From contig NC_009952.1 in the NCBI RefSeq assembly GCF_000018145.1, forward strand, positions 682,001-746,000: DNA of 64,000 bases, written 5' to 3'. Below the pieces are notes generated by a model that saw only the letters and a list, made by a program, of their open reading frames with translations, had not been told where the DNA came from and ran no database searches. The DNA is from Dinoroseobacter shibae DFL 12 = DSM 16493 (GTDB taxonomy: Bacteria; Pseudomonadota; Alphaproteobacteria; Rhodobacterales; Rhodobacteraceae). This document shows, in pieces, positions 16,379-24,598 of the stretch (positions within the stretch are counted from its first letter, which is position 1; every line of letters begins with the position of its first letter). The translations under genes were made by a program, and so were the position numbers.

Positions 16379-18072
16379 ACCGGCAGCTCCTGCCAGGCGG
16401 GACCGTAGGTTTCGGTCGCCACCTCGGGGCTCAGATAGCCAAGCGCCACGTCCCGCGCGACACGTTCCGGCGCGCGCGCCGCCGCCGGGCCGTAGCCCCC
16501 GCCGCCCGGCGTCTCCAACCGGACCCGCTGCCCGCGCCGCAGCTTCATGCCCACGGCTTTCGAGGCCAGCGCCGGGGTTTGCCAGCCTGCGTCGGTCTCA
16601 TGGGCGAACACATTGAGCGCCGCCGCCCCGCCGCCCGCGACCCCTTGCGGCGCGAACCGCCCGCGCTCGCCGAACAGAAACGCCTCGGCCTCCTCCTCCA
16701 GCAACTCGATCTCGTAAACCGCGCCGAGGCCCCCACGCTGCGCCCCCGCGCCCGCGCTGTCGGGGCGCAGCGCCCATTGCCGGAACATCACGGGATAGGC
16801 CGCCTCCAGGATCTCCGCAGGTGGGATTGTGGCAGTGGAAATCGGTGCATTGCCGTGGTTCAGCCCGTCGCTCTCGAGGCTGCCACCATGCCCGCCGCCG
16901 TAGAAGGAAAACATCACCCAGCGCGCCCCGTTGGCCCGCGTCCCGGCAATCGACAGCGCGTTGATCGTGCCATAGGCATTGGCAACCACCCGCTCCGGCG
17001 CTGCCTGCGCGGCGGCGGAAAAGATCACGTCGATCATGCGCAGGATCGTCTCGGTATACCCCCCCGTGGGTGCGGGGAATTCCGCTGCAAGCAGCGATCC
17101 CTCGGGCACCGTCACCGTGATCGGGCGCATCACCCCGGCATTGGCGGGCAGGTTCGGAAAGATATGCTTGATCGCCACGTAGGCCGTGGCAATCGCTGTG
17201 GGCAGGGCGATGTTGACCGGCCCCTTCACCGCGCCCGCCGTGCCGGTGAAATCGAGCGTCAGCCGGTCGCCCGTGACCTCCAGCGCGACCCGGATCGGCA
17301 GCGCCTCCGGGTCGATCCCGTCATTGTCGAGGAAATCCTCCGCCTTCCACCGGCCATCGGGCAGGGCGGCGATCTCGGCGCGCATGAGCGTCTCGGCCCG
17401 GTCGGTCAGGGCGGTCAGGGCCGCCTGCACGGTGTCCGTGCCATAGTCGTTCAGCAGGGCGTCGAGCCGTTTTGCGCCCAGATCCAGTGCGCTCAACTGC
17501 CCGTTCAGATCGCCCTGGGCCGAGGCGGGCAGGCGGGTGTTGCGCAGCAGGATATCGACGATGTCCTGTTGCAGCACACCCGCGCGCACCAGTTTCACCG
17601 GCGGCAGGACGAAGGCCTCCTGAAACACCTCCATGGCCGCGGGGTTGTAGTTGCCCGGCACCGCCCCGCCCACATCGTGCCAATGGCCGACCGAGGCGAG
17701 GTAGCAGACCAGCTTGCCATCCCGGAAGAACGGCCGCACCAGCCGCATGTCGCTCAGGTGGGTGCCGCCGATATGGGCGTCGTTGAAGATATAGACATCG
17801 CCCTCGGCCAGGTCGCCGTCGCGCGCGGCCTTCTCGATCACCGCCTTCACCGCAAAGGCCATCACACCCACGAAGATCGGCAGGCCGGACTTGCCCTGCA
17901 CCAGCGTGTCGCCGGTCTCTGCATGGTAAAGCCCGTGGGAGGCATCATGCGCCTCTGCGATGATCGGGTTGAACGCCGCGCGGAAGAGCGTCGCGTCCAT
18001 CTCGTCGGCGATCTGCTCCATCCGCCCGGCGAGCACGGCCAGGGTGATCGGGTCGATCTCGGGCGTGGTCAT
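16375..18072 (-). CDS. hyuB: Hydantoinase B / 5-oxoprolinase-type hydrolase subunit
   Basis: 565 aa from the ATG at 18072, which overlaps the stop of the preceding gene (ATGA); the reading frame stays open further upstream but without a plausible start. HyuB signatures include DPITLAVLAGRMEQIADEMD at the N-terminus, the conserved FNDAHIGGTHLSDM metal-site-like segment near 107-120, and a Gly-rich C-terminal ETPGGGGYGP. It forms the second subunit of the ATP-dependent hydrolase with HyuA. Confidence 0.93.
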   Translation of the reverse strand: MTTPEIDPITLAVLAGRMEQIADEMDATLFRAAFNPIIAEAHDASHGLYHAETGDTLVQGKSGLPIFVGVMAFAVKAVIEKAARDGDLAEGDVYIFNDAHIGGTHLSDMRLVRPFFRDGKLVCYLASVGHWHDVGGAVPGNYNPAAMEVFQEAFVLPPVKLVRAGVLQQDIVDILLRNTRLPASAQGDLNGQLSALDLGAKRLDALLNDYGTDTVQAALTALTDRAETLMRAEIAALPDGRWKAEDFLDNDGIDPEALPIRVALEVTGDRLTLDFTGTAGAVKGPVNIALPTAIATAYVAIKHIFPNLPANAGVMRPITVTVPEGSLLAAEFPAPTGGYTETILRMIDVIFSAAAQAAPERVVANAYGTINALSIAGTRANGARWVMFSFYGGGHGGSLESDGLNHGNAPISTATIPPAEILEAAYPVMFRQWALRPDSAGAGAQRGGLGAVYEIELLEEEAEAFLFGERGRFAPQGVAGGGAAALNVFAHETDAGWQTPALASKAVGMKLRRGQRVRLETPGGGGYGPAAARAPERVARDVALGYLSPEVATETYGPAWQELPV

Positions 18073-18644
18073 GCAGGGTCTTTCCGGGCCTGCATCGCGG
18101 CGGCCATGTCGTTCCAGACCTCCTGGCGGGTGATCTTGCTGTCGGTCAGCTCGAACCGGTCGATGAAGCGGATGCCCTCGAACGGCGTGTCGTCCGGCCA
18201 GAGGCCCGACAGGGTGCCGTGGCAATGGACCACCGCGCCGGTCTCGGACGGGGCGGTGTCGATGCCCTCGAAGGTCTTGGTGACCCGCTTGTAACGCTCG
18301 GCGGACCAGGCCACGAGCGCGTCGAGATCGGTCATGCGGACCCCGCCCGGAAAGATCATCTCGAACTCCGCGCCCAGATACCCCGCGGCGGTGTCGAGAT
18401 CGCGCGCCTCCATCGCCGCGAGGTACGCCTGCACGGTCTCGGCCGGGTCGGGCAGGGGCGGCGCGGGGAAGCGGTTCTGCCCGCCGCGCATGTAGCCAGA
18501 GGCCGCGACCTCATGGGTCAGCACGGTGATCCCGTCGGGGTCGGCCGGGATGACCAGCCGTGCGCCATCGGTCAGGGCCTTGCCCAGCCGGGTCTTCACC
18601 TCGTCCCCGTATCCCGCGATCAGATGTACCTCGATAACCGGCAT
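18069..18644 (-). CDS. Tautomerase (4-OT-like) domain fused to NTF2/SnoaL-like domain
   Basis: 191 aa. After Met removal the N-terminal residue is Pro, followed by VIEVHLIAGYGDEVKTRLGK, typical of the 4-oxalocrotonate tautomerase family, where Pro1 is the catalytic base; this domain covers roughly residues 1-65. Residues ~75-185 look like an NTF2/SnoaL fold, which often carries isomerase or hydrolase activity or a small-molecule pocket. The start at 18644 has GGGAGGG about 9 nt upstream. It is the first gene of the minus arm, divergent from GntR. The two-domain order is unusual to me. Confidence 0.75.
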   Translation of the reverse strand: MPVIEVHLIAGYGDEVKTRLGKALTDGARLVIPADPDGITVLTHEVAASGYMRGGQNRFPAPPLPDPAETVQAYLAAMEARDLDTAAGYLGAEFEMIFPGGVRMTDLDALVAWSAERYKRVTKTFEGIDTAPSETGAVVHCHGTLSGLWPDDTPFEGIRFIDRFELTDSKITRQEVWNDMAAAMQARKDPA

Positions 18645-18674
18645 ATGCGTCGTCCCTCCCCCTCTTGCAGATCG

Positions 18675-18702
18675 TGACCTGTCTGCTTTGCAATACAGGT
18701 CA
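18675..18702. promoter_or_regulatory. Candidate GntR operator between the divergent arms
   Basis: A perfect 8-bp inverted repeat: TGACCTGT (18675-18682), 12-nt spacer, ACAGGTCA (18695-18702). The arm centres are 20 bp apart, two helical turns on one face. It lies in the 157-bp region between the tautomerase start (18644) and the GntR start (18802). This is where a HutC-type repressor controlling both arms would bind. Binding by this GntR protein is inferred. Confidence 0.5.
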
Positions 18703-18801
18703 TGGTATCTCAAAAACCGCAAAAGTGTAGTCTGTGTCGTGCCATTTCTTGCGCTTTGCGCGGACCGGGCTAATCTTCACCGTGGAGAAGGAGGGGTTTC
18801 A

Positions 18802-19602
18802 GTGGACGGTGGCAGCGGCACCCATCTGCCCGAAGGCGGCAAGGCCCGGCGGGTCTACCTGCAGCTGCGGGACATGCTCAGCCGTGGCGCGTTGCGCCCG
18901 GGCGATACCCTGCCGGGCGAGCAGAAGATGGCCGCCCAGTACGGCGTCAGCCGGGTCACGATCCGCCGCGCGCTGGAGGCCCTGGCCGATGACGGGCTGA
19001 TCGACAAGCGGGCGGGGGCGGGCAGCACCGTGCGGGAGACCGCGCAGGACACGCCGCTGGCGGGCAACCTCGCCTCACTCATGCCGCAGCTCGTGGAGAT
19101 GGGCCAGCGCACCGAGGCGCGGCTGCTGTCCTTTGCCTATGGTCCCGCGCCGGCGGCGGTGGTCCGGGCGCTGGGGCTGGCGGAGGCGGTCACGGTGCAG
19201 ACCGCGGTCCGCGTGCGCCTGCTGCGCGGGGTGCCGTTCTCGCACCTGACGACCCATGTGCCCGCCGAGATCGCGACGAACTATTCCGAAGCGGATCTCG
19301 CGACAACGCCGCTCTTTCGCCTGCTGGAGCGCAGCGGAGTGCGGATCGCGTCCGCGCGCCAGTCCGTGACCGCGACCCTGGCCACGCCGGAGGTGGCCGC
19401 GGCGCTCGATGTGAGCGTCGGGTCGGCCCTGACGGCGCTGACCCGGATCGTGACCGATGATCAGGGGCAGTGGGTGGAGTACCTCTCGGCGCTTTACCGG
19501 CCGGACCTTTACCGGCTGGACATGACCCTGAGCCGGGTCGGCGCGGGGGAGGATCGCCATTGGCAGCCGGTGATCGGCGCGCCGCCGGAGACCGACCCAT
19601 GA
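18802..19602 (+). CDS. GntR family (HutC-type) transcriptional regulator
   Basis: 266 aa from the GTG at 18802, chosen for the GGAGAAGGAGGGG ribosome-binding stretch ending 6 nt upstream. An N-terminal winged helix spans about residues 14-80 (GEQKMAAQYGVSRVTIRRAL carries the recognition helix). A UTRA ligand-binding domain of the HutC subfamily occupies ~95-250. It should repress the adjacent catabolic genes until the substrate or an intermediate binds. It overlaps the aconitase-type large subunit by ATGA, so the regulator is part of the plus arm and probably autoregulated. Confidence 0.92.
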   Translation: MDGGSGTHLPEGGKARRVYLQLRDMLSRGALRPGDTLPGEQKMAAQYGVSRVTIRRALEALADDGLIDKRAGAGSTVRETAQDTPLAGNLASLMPQLVEMGQRTEARLLSFAYGPAPAAVVRALGLAEAVTVQTAVRVRLLRGVPFSHLTTHVPAEIATNYSEADLATTPLFRLLERSGVRIASARQSVTATLATPEVAAALDVSVGSALTALTRIVTDDQGQWVEYLSALYRPDLYRLDMTLSRVGAGEDRHWQPVIGAPPETDP

Positions 19603-20993
19603 GCACGCCGCGGACCCTGCTGGAGAAGCTCTGGGCGGCCCATGAGGTTACCCGCCGGGAAGATGGCGCGTCGCTTCTGTGGGTGGACCGGCACCTGCTG
19701 CACGAGGGGTCGCACCATGCCTTTGCCAAGCTGGCCGAGCGGGGCCTGTCCGTGGCCGCCCCGGCGCAGACCTTTGCGGTGATGGACCACTACGCGCCGA
19801 CCCGCGACCGGGCGGCGGAGGGGGCGACGCCGGAGATCCGGGCGATGATCGCCCGGCTGCGCGAGAACGCGGAAATTCACCAAATTCGGCTTTTCGATCT
19901 TTTCGACCGCGATCAGGGGATCGTCCATGTGATCGGACCGGAGCAGGGGCTGACCTTGCCGGGGCTGACGATCAACTGCGGCGACAGCCATACCTCGACC
20001 CATGGGGCGTTCGGGGCGCTGGCCTTCGGGATTGGGGCGACCGAGGTGGCCCATGTGCTGGCGACCCAGACAGTCTGGCAGACCCGGCCGAAGACCTTGC
20101 GCCTGCGGTTCGACGGGCGGCTCGGGCCGGGGGTGGGCGCCAAGGACCTCGCACTGGCCTGGATCGCGGCCCTGGGCTCGGACGGCGCGCGCGGCCATGC
20201 CATCGAATACACCGGCGAGGCGGTGCGGCGCCTGTCGATGGAGGGGCGGATGACGCTTTGCAACCTGTCGATCGAGGGCGGTGCGAAGCTGGGCCTGATC
20301 GCGCCGGACGAGACGACATTTGCTTACCTGCGGGGAAGGCCCCATGCGCCCGACGGGGCCGATTGGGGCCGCGCGGTGGAAGACTGGGCCGCCTTGCGCA
20401 GCGACGAGGACGCCGTGTTCGACCGGGAAGAAACCCTCGATTGTGCGGCGATTGCGCCGGTCGTGACCTGGGGCACGCGGCCTGACCAGGCCATTCCGGT
20501 GACCGAAAACCTTCCCCGCGGGGAAGGTTCCGAGGTTAATTCTGCGTTAACTTATATGGGGTTACGGGCCGGGGCGCCGATTGCAGGCACGCCCGTGGAT
20601 CAGGTCTTCATCGGCTCCTGCACCAATGGCCGGATCGAGGATCTGCGCGCCGCGGCCGCCGTGCTGGCCGGGCGGCGCGCACGGGTGCCCGGGCAGGTCA
20701 CCCCCGGGTCCGCGCGGATCAAGGCGCAGGCGGAGCAGGAGGGTCTGGCGGAGATCTTCATTGCCGCGGGGCTGGAATGGACCGAGGCGGGCTGTGCCAT
20801 GTGCGTGGGCATGAATGGGGACCTCGTGGCGCCGGGCAAGCGCTGTGCCTCTTCTACCAACCGGAATTTCCGGGGGCGGCAGGGGCCGGGGGCGCGGACG
20901 CATCTGATGTCGCCCGCCATGGTCGCCGCCGCCGCCGTCACCGGCGAGATCACCGATGTGCGGCCCCTTCTGGCCGGGCGGGCGGTGGCATGA
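19599..20993 (+). CDS. Aconitase-superfamily hydratase, large (LeuC-like) subunit
   Basis: 464 aa, the length of bacterial LeuC. The three [4Fe-4S] ligands are present: C341 in GSCTNGR, and C399 and C402 in GCAMCVGMNGD. HEGSHHAF near the N-terminus and INCGDSHTSTHGAFG near 130 follow the family closely. With the next gene it forms a two-subunit dehydratase/hydratase acting on a malate-type hydroxy-dicarboxylate (isopropylmalate, citraconate, maleate or dimethylmaleate). The catabolic context argues against a leucine-pathway role. An unusual 22-bp perfect palindrome interrupts the variable linker at 20508-20529. Confidence 0.93.
   Translation: MSTPRTLLEKLWAAHEVTRREDGASLLWVDRHLLHEGSHHAFAKLAERGLSVAAPAQTFAVMDHYAPTRDRAAEGATPEIRAMIARLRENAEIHQIRLFDLFDRDQGIVHVIGPEQGLTLPGLTINCGDSHTSTHGAFGALAFGIGATEVAHVLATQTVWQTRPKTLRLRFDGRLGPGVGAKDLALAWIAALGSDGARGHAIEYTGEAVRRLSMEGRMTLCNLSIEGGAKLGLIAPDETTFAYLRGRPHAPDGADWGRAVEDWAALRSDEDAVFDREETLDCAAIAPVVTWGTRPDQAIPVTENLPRGEGSEVNSALTYMGLRAGAPIAGTPVDQVFIGSCTNGRIEDLRAAAAVLAGRRARVPGQVTPGSARIKAQAEQEGLAEIFIAAGLEWTEAGCAMCVGMNGDLVAPGKRCASSTNRNFRGRQGPGARTHLMSPAMVAAAAVTGEITDVRPLLAGRAVA
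20508..20529. repeat. 22-bp perfect palindrome inside the LeuC-like gene
   Basis: AACCTTCCCCG joined without spacer to its reverse complement CGGGGAAGGTT. It lies in frame and encodes the ENLPRGEG stretch of the linker between the two catalytic halves, a variable region in LeuC proteins. It is followed by an AT-richer patch that also stands out in this GC-rich gene. It may be an inserted palindromic element tolerated in the linker. Confidence 0.6.
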
Positions 20994-21649
20994 GCGCGCG
21001 CGGCTGGACCCGGCACACCGGGCGCGCGGCGGCCCTGCCGATGGAGGCGGTCGATACCGACCAGCTGATCCCGGCGCGGTTCATGTCCACGCCGCGGGCC
21101 GAAGGGTACGGGCGATACCTGCTGCATGATCTGCGCTTTTGCGATGGCTGTGTGCCGCGGCCCGAGTTCGCCCTGAACCGGGTCGAGAATGCGGGTGCCA
21201 CGATCCTGGTGACGGGGCGGAATTTCGGGTCCGGCTCGTCGCGGGAGGCGGCGGTCTATGCCCTGATGGATTTTGGTATCCGGGCAGTGGTCGCGCCGAG
21301 CTTCGGGGACATTTTCGCGGCCAACGCGGTGAATAACGGGCTTTGCCCGGTGCAGGTGCGGCCCGAGGATGGCGCGGCCCTGCTGCGCGGGCTGGAACGC
21401 GGGGCGCGGCAGATGACCGTGGATCTGGAGGCTTGCGCGCTGCGCGGGCCGCTGGGGACCGTGGGCTTCACCCTCGACCCCGTGTGGCGACGCAAGCTGA
21501 TCGAGGGTCTGGACGATATCGACCTGACCCGCGCCTACGGGGCGGAGATTGCGGCGTTTCGGGCGGCCGATGCCGCGGCGCGGCCCTGGGCGGCGCTGGA
21601 CATGACAGAAAAGACCACAGGGAGGGGCCGCCCGGAGCGGTCCGCATAA
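20990..21649 (+). CDS. Aconitase-superfamily hydratase, small (LeuD-like) subunit
   Basis: 219 aa; swivelling-domain subunit that completes the active site of the LeuC-like partner. It shows DTDQLIPARF near residue 22 and the substrate-binding loop NFGSGSSREAAVYAL near 83. In isopropylmalate isomerases this loop normally reads GSSREHAPWAL; the HAP to AAV change suggests a different side chain on the substrate. Overlaps the large subunit by ATGA. Confidence 0.9.
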   Translation: MSARGWTRHTGRAAALPMEAVDTDQLIPARFMSTPRAEGYGRYLLHDLRFCDGCVPRPEFALNRVENAGATILVTGRNFGSGSSREAAVYALMDFGIRAVVAPSFGDIFAANAVNNGLCPVQVRPEDGAALLRGLERGARQMTVDLEACALRGPLGTVGFTLDPVWRRKLIEGLDDIDLTRAYGAEIAAFRAADAAARPWAALDMTEKTTGRGRPERSA

Positions 21650-21664
21650 AAGGGAGAAACCAGA

Positions 21665-22675
21665 ATGAAACACTACGTACTGAGCGGCGCGCTGGCCGCA
21701 GGCCTCGGCCTCGGCGGGGCGGCGCAGGCGACCGAGACGCTGACGGCGGTCCACGCCTTCCCCACGACCCTGATCTATACCCAGAGCTTCCTGGAGTTCG
21801 TGGACAAGGTGAATGCCGCGGGCGAGGGCGTGGTGCAGATCGAGGTGCGCGGCGGGCCCGAGGCGATCGGCATGTTCCAGCAGCCCGACGCGGTGCGCGA
21901 CGGGATCGTGGACATGGTCTATACGCCGGGCTCGTTCTACGGCGGCACGGTGCCCGAGAAGGACGCCATGGTGGCGTCCAACCTGACGGCGGTCGAGGCG
22001 CGCGAGAATGGTGGCACCGACCTGATGAACCAGATCCACCAGGAGAAGATGGGGGTCTATTACCTCGGCTGGTTCGACAGCGGGGTGTCCTACAACCTGT
22101 GGACCAAGGATGAGCCGCAATTCGAGGAGAACGGCGATCTGAGCGTGGAGGGCATCAAGCTGCGCGGCAACGCGGTCTACAACGCCTTCTTCACCGAGTA
22201 TCTGGGCGCGCAGGTGATCGACCTGCCGACCACGGATGTCTATGCCGCGCTGGAGCGGGGCGTGGTGGATGCCACGGGCTGGACCCAGATCGGGCTGATC
22301 GACCTGAAATGGAACGAGTTCCTGAACTACCGGATCGAGCCGAATTTCTTTTCCACCGACCTCGGCGTGATCGTGAACCTGGAGAAATGGGAGAGCCTGA
22401 GCGACGAGGCGAAAACCATCCTTCAGGATGTGGCGATCCAGCATGAGAGGGACAGTGTCGAGGCCCTGCGCGCCAAGCGGGACGCGGATTTCGCAGCGCT
22501 CGAAGAGGGCGGCATGCAGGTCGTCAGCCTGGAGGGCGAGGCCAAGGAGCGTTACCTCGCGGCGGCGCGGGAGAAGACCTGGGAGCGGATGCGCGGCCTG
22601 ATGGCGGAGCATCCTTCGGGCGACGGCAATTACGACACGCTGATCTCTCTCTACTACGATCCGGCGCTGGACTGA
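21665..22675 (+). CDS. dctP: TRAP transporter substrate-binding protein (DctP family)
   Basis: 336 aa. The Sec signal peptide spans about residues 1-23 (cleavage near AQA-TE). The periplasmic binding protein of a TRAP transporter delivers carboxylate-type ligands; MVYTPGSFYGGTVPE and DVYAALERGVVDATGWTQ follow DctP architecture. The family's ligand Arg is likely in IKLRGN. AGGGAGA lies just before the ATG. It lies between the hydratase genes and the membrane subunits, so the imported compound should be the island's substrate. A stable hairpin follows it. Confidence 0.93.
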   Translation: MKHYVLSGALAAGLGLGGAAQATETLTAVHAFPTTLIYTQSFLEFVDKVNAAGEGVVQIEVRGGPEAIGMFQQPDAVRDGIVDMVYTPGSFYGGTVPEKDAMVASNLTAVEARENGGTDLMNQIHQEKMGVYYLGWFDSGVSYNLWTKDEPQFEENGDLSVEGIKLRGNAVYNAFFTEYLGAQVIDLPTTDVYAALERGVVDATGWTQIGLIDLKWNEFLNYRIEPNFFSTDLGVIVNLEKWESLSDEAKTILQDVAIQHERDSVEALRAKRDADFAALEEGGMQVVSLEGEAKERYLAAAREKTWERMRGLMAEHPSGDGNYDTLISLYYDPALD

Positions 22676-22681
22676 GTGTGC

Positions 22682-22709
22682 GGCGCGCCGGCGGGATCGT
22701 CGGCGCGCC
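22682..22709 (+). terminator. Intercistronic hairpin after dctP
   Basis: A perfect 9-bp stem GGCGCGCCG (22682-22690) / CGGCGCGCC (22701-22709) with a 10-nt loop, without a following T-run. It lies between the binding-protein gene and the small permease gene. Such hairpins commonly protect the dctP message and reduce read-through, giving excess binding protein over permease; this role is inferred from position. Confidence 0.6.
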
Positions 22710-22718
22710 TTGCCCGCG

Positions 22719-23225
22719 ATGCGCGTGCTCAGCCGGACATATGATTTCATGATCCTCGCCATGGCGGTGCTCGCCGGGGCGGGGCTGGTGTGGTTGATGG
22801 TGTCGGTCATCGCGTCGGTGGCGATGCGCAATCTGGGGATGCAGCCCTTCGCGTGGCTGTTCACCTCGGCCGAGTACAGCATCCTCTATCTGACCATGCT
22901 GGGCGCGCCCTGGCTGGTGCGCGAGAAGGGGCATGTGCATATCGAGCTGGTCACCGCCGCCTTGCCCGAGGGGCTGCGGCAGGTGGTGAGCCGGTTCGTG
23001 GCGCTCTTGTGTGTGCTGGTCTGCGTGGTGCTGGCGTGGAAGGGCGTGGAGCTGTGCCTGCGCAACCTGCAGCGCAACGACTTCGACGTGCGGGCCTATT
23101 TCTATCCCCGGTGGCTGCTGACGATTTCCTTCCCGGTCGCGTTCGGCTTCATGGCGGTGGAATTCGCGCGGTTCGTGGTCGGGCGCGAGATCCTGCATTC
23201 GGGCGAGGCGGGGATACACGAGTAG
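22719..23225 (+). CDS. dctQ: TRAP transporter small permease (DctQ family)
   Basis: 168 aa from the ATG at 22719 (a TTG at 22710 would add three residues). Four membrane segments are visible, starting at DFMILAMAVLAGAGLVWLM; the SAEYSILYLTMLGAPWLVRE region (near 50-70) and GHVHIEL are typical of DctQ. It bridges the binding protein and the large permease in the inner membrane. The stop is immediately followed by the dctM ATG. Confidence 0.92.
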   Translation: MRVLSRTYDFMILAMAVLAGAGLVWLMVSVIASVAMRNLGMQPFAWLFTSAEYSILYLTMLGAPWLVREKGHVHIELVTAALPEGLRQVVSRFVALLCVLVCVVLAWKGVELCLRNLQRNDFDVRAYFYPRWLLTISFPVAFGFMAVEFARFVVGREILHSGEAGIHE

Positions 23226-24539
23226 ATGGACTGGTTCGAGGCTTTGGCCCTGCTGCTGGGCGCGATCGTGGCGCTCATGGCGTTGGGCATGCCCGTGGCA
23301 CTGGCCTTTCTGGCGGCCAATATCCTCGGGGCCTGGGTGTTCATGGGCGGCGAGCGGGGGATCGTGCAGCTGTTGAACAACGGGTTGGGGGCGTTGACGA
23401 CCTATGCCCTGGTGCCGATCCCGTTGTTCCTGCTGATGGGGGAGATCTTCTTTCATACCGGGCTGGGGGGGCGGATGTTCACGGCCATCGACCGGCTTCT
23501 GGGCCGGCTGCCGGGGCGGTTGAGTTATGTCACGGTGCTGGGGGGGACGGGGTTTTCGACCCTGTCGGGCTCGTCCATGGGGTCCACGGCGCTGCTGGGC
23601 AGCCTGATGGTGCCGGAGATGAATGCGCGGGGCTACAAGTCGCACATGAGCATCGGGCCGATCCTCGGGACCGGGGGGCTGGCGATCATCATCCCGCCCT
23701 CGGCCCTTGCGGTGCTGCTGGCGACGCTGGCGCAGATCGATGTGGGCGCGTTGCTGATCGCGGGGGTGATCCCGGGGCTGATGCTGGCGGGGTTCTATAT
23801 CGCCACGATCTGGATCCAGACCCGGCGCGACCCGAGTGCGGCCCCGGCCTACGAGGTGGCGGAGGTGTCGCTGGGCGCGAAGCTCGGGCTGCTGTTGCGG
23901 GACGTGGTGCCCATGGTGGGGGTGATGGTGGTGATCGTGTCGCTGATGATCTTCGGCATCGTCACCCCGTCGGAGGCGGCGGCCTTTGGCGCGCTGGGTG
24001 TGATCATCCTCGCGGCGGCGTTCCGCTGCCTGACGGTGGAGGCGCTGCGGCGCTCGGTGGTGGGCGCGCTGAAGGTGACGCTGATGGCCTACATGATCGT
24101 GTTCGGCTCGGCCACGTTCAGCCAGCTTCTGGCGTTCTCCGGGGCGTCCGGCGGGCTGATCGGCTGGGCCACGGGGTTCGACCTGGACCCGATCTGGATG
24201 CTGCTGGCGATGTTCGGGGTTCTGCTGGTGCTGGGGATGTTCATGGAGCAGATCTCGATCATGCTGCTGACGGTGCCGATCTTCTTCCCGCTGGCGCAAA
24301 GCCTCGGGTTTGATCTGATCTGGTTCGCGCTGATCATGCTGCTGGCGCTGGAGATCAGCTTCACCACCCCGCCCTTCGGGCTGCTCCTGTTCGTGATGAA
24401 GGGGGTGGCGCCGCCCAGCACCACCATGCGGGAGATCTACCTCGCCGCGATCCCGTTCATCGCGTGCTCGCTGTTGCTGGTGGCGCTCTTGATCCTGTTC
24501 CCGCCTCTGGCCACCTGGCTGCCGGGGCTGGGCGGCTAG
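23226..24539 (+). CDS. dctM: TRAP transporter large permease (DctM family)
   Basis: 437 aa, about 12 membrane segments. It is the Na+- or H+-coupled transport subunit of the TRAP system. LLMGEIFFHTG and GGTGFSTLSGSSMGSTALLG near residues 95-125, and the C-terminal ALEISFTTPPFGLLLFVMKG, are DctM hallmarks. It starts one base after the dctQ stop. Together with dctP and dctQ it forms a complete importer for the catabolic island. Confidence 0.95.
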   Translation: MDWFEALALLLGAIVALMALGMPVALAFLAANILGAWVFMGGERGIVQLLNNGLGALTTYALVPIPLFLLMGEIFFHTGLGGRMFTAIDRLLGRLPGRLSYVTVLGGTGFSTLSGSSMGSTALLGSLMVPEMNARGYKSHMSIGPILGTGGLAIIIPPSALAVLLATLAQIDVGALLIAGVIPGLMLAGFYIATIWIQTRRDPSAAPAYEVAEVSLGAKLGLLLRDVVPMVGVMVVIVSLMIFGIVTPSEAAAFGALGVIILAAAFRCLTVEALRRSVVGALKVTLMAYMIVFGSATFSQLLAFSGASGGLIGWATGFDLDPIWMLLAMFGVLLVLGMFMEQISIMLLTVPIFFPLAQSLGFDLIWFALIMLLALEISFTTPPFGLLLFVMKGVAPPSTTMREIYLAAIPFIACSLLLVALLILFPPLATWLPGLGG

Positions 24540-24547
24540 ACAGTGTT

Positions 24548-24570
24548 GCGCGGGCTGCTCTAGCCTGCGC
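24548..24570 (+). other. Hairpin between dctM and the acyl-CoA ligase
   Basis: GCGCGGGCT (24548-24556) pairs with AGCCTGCGC (24562-24570) over nine positions including one G-T wobble, with a 5-nt loop. It lies in the 59-bp gap before the ligase gene, with no T-run, so it is more likely an mRNA processing or attenuating structure than a full terminator. Confidence 0.4.
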
Positions 24571-24598
24571 GCACCCGGACGGGGACGAGGAACTTTCG

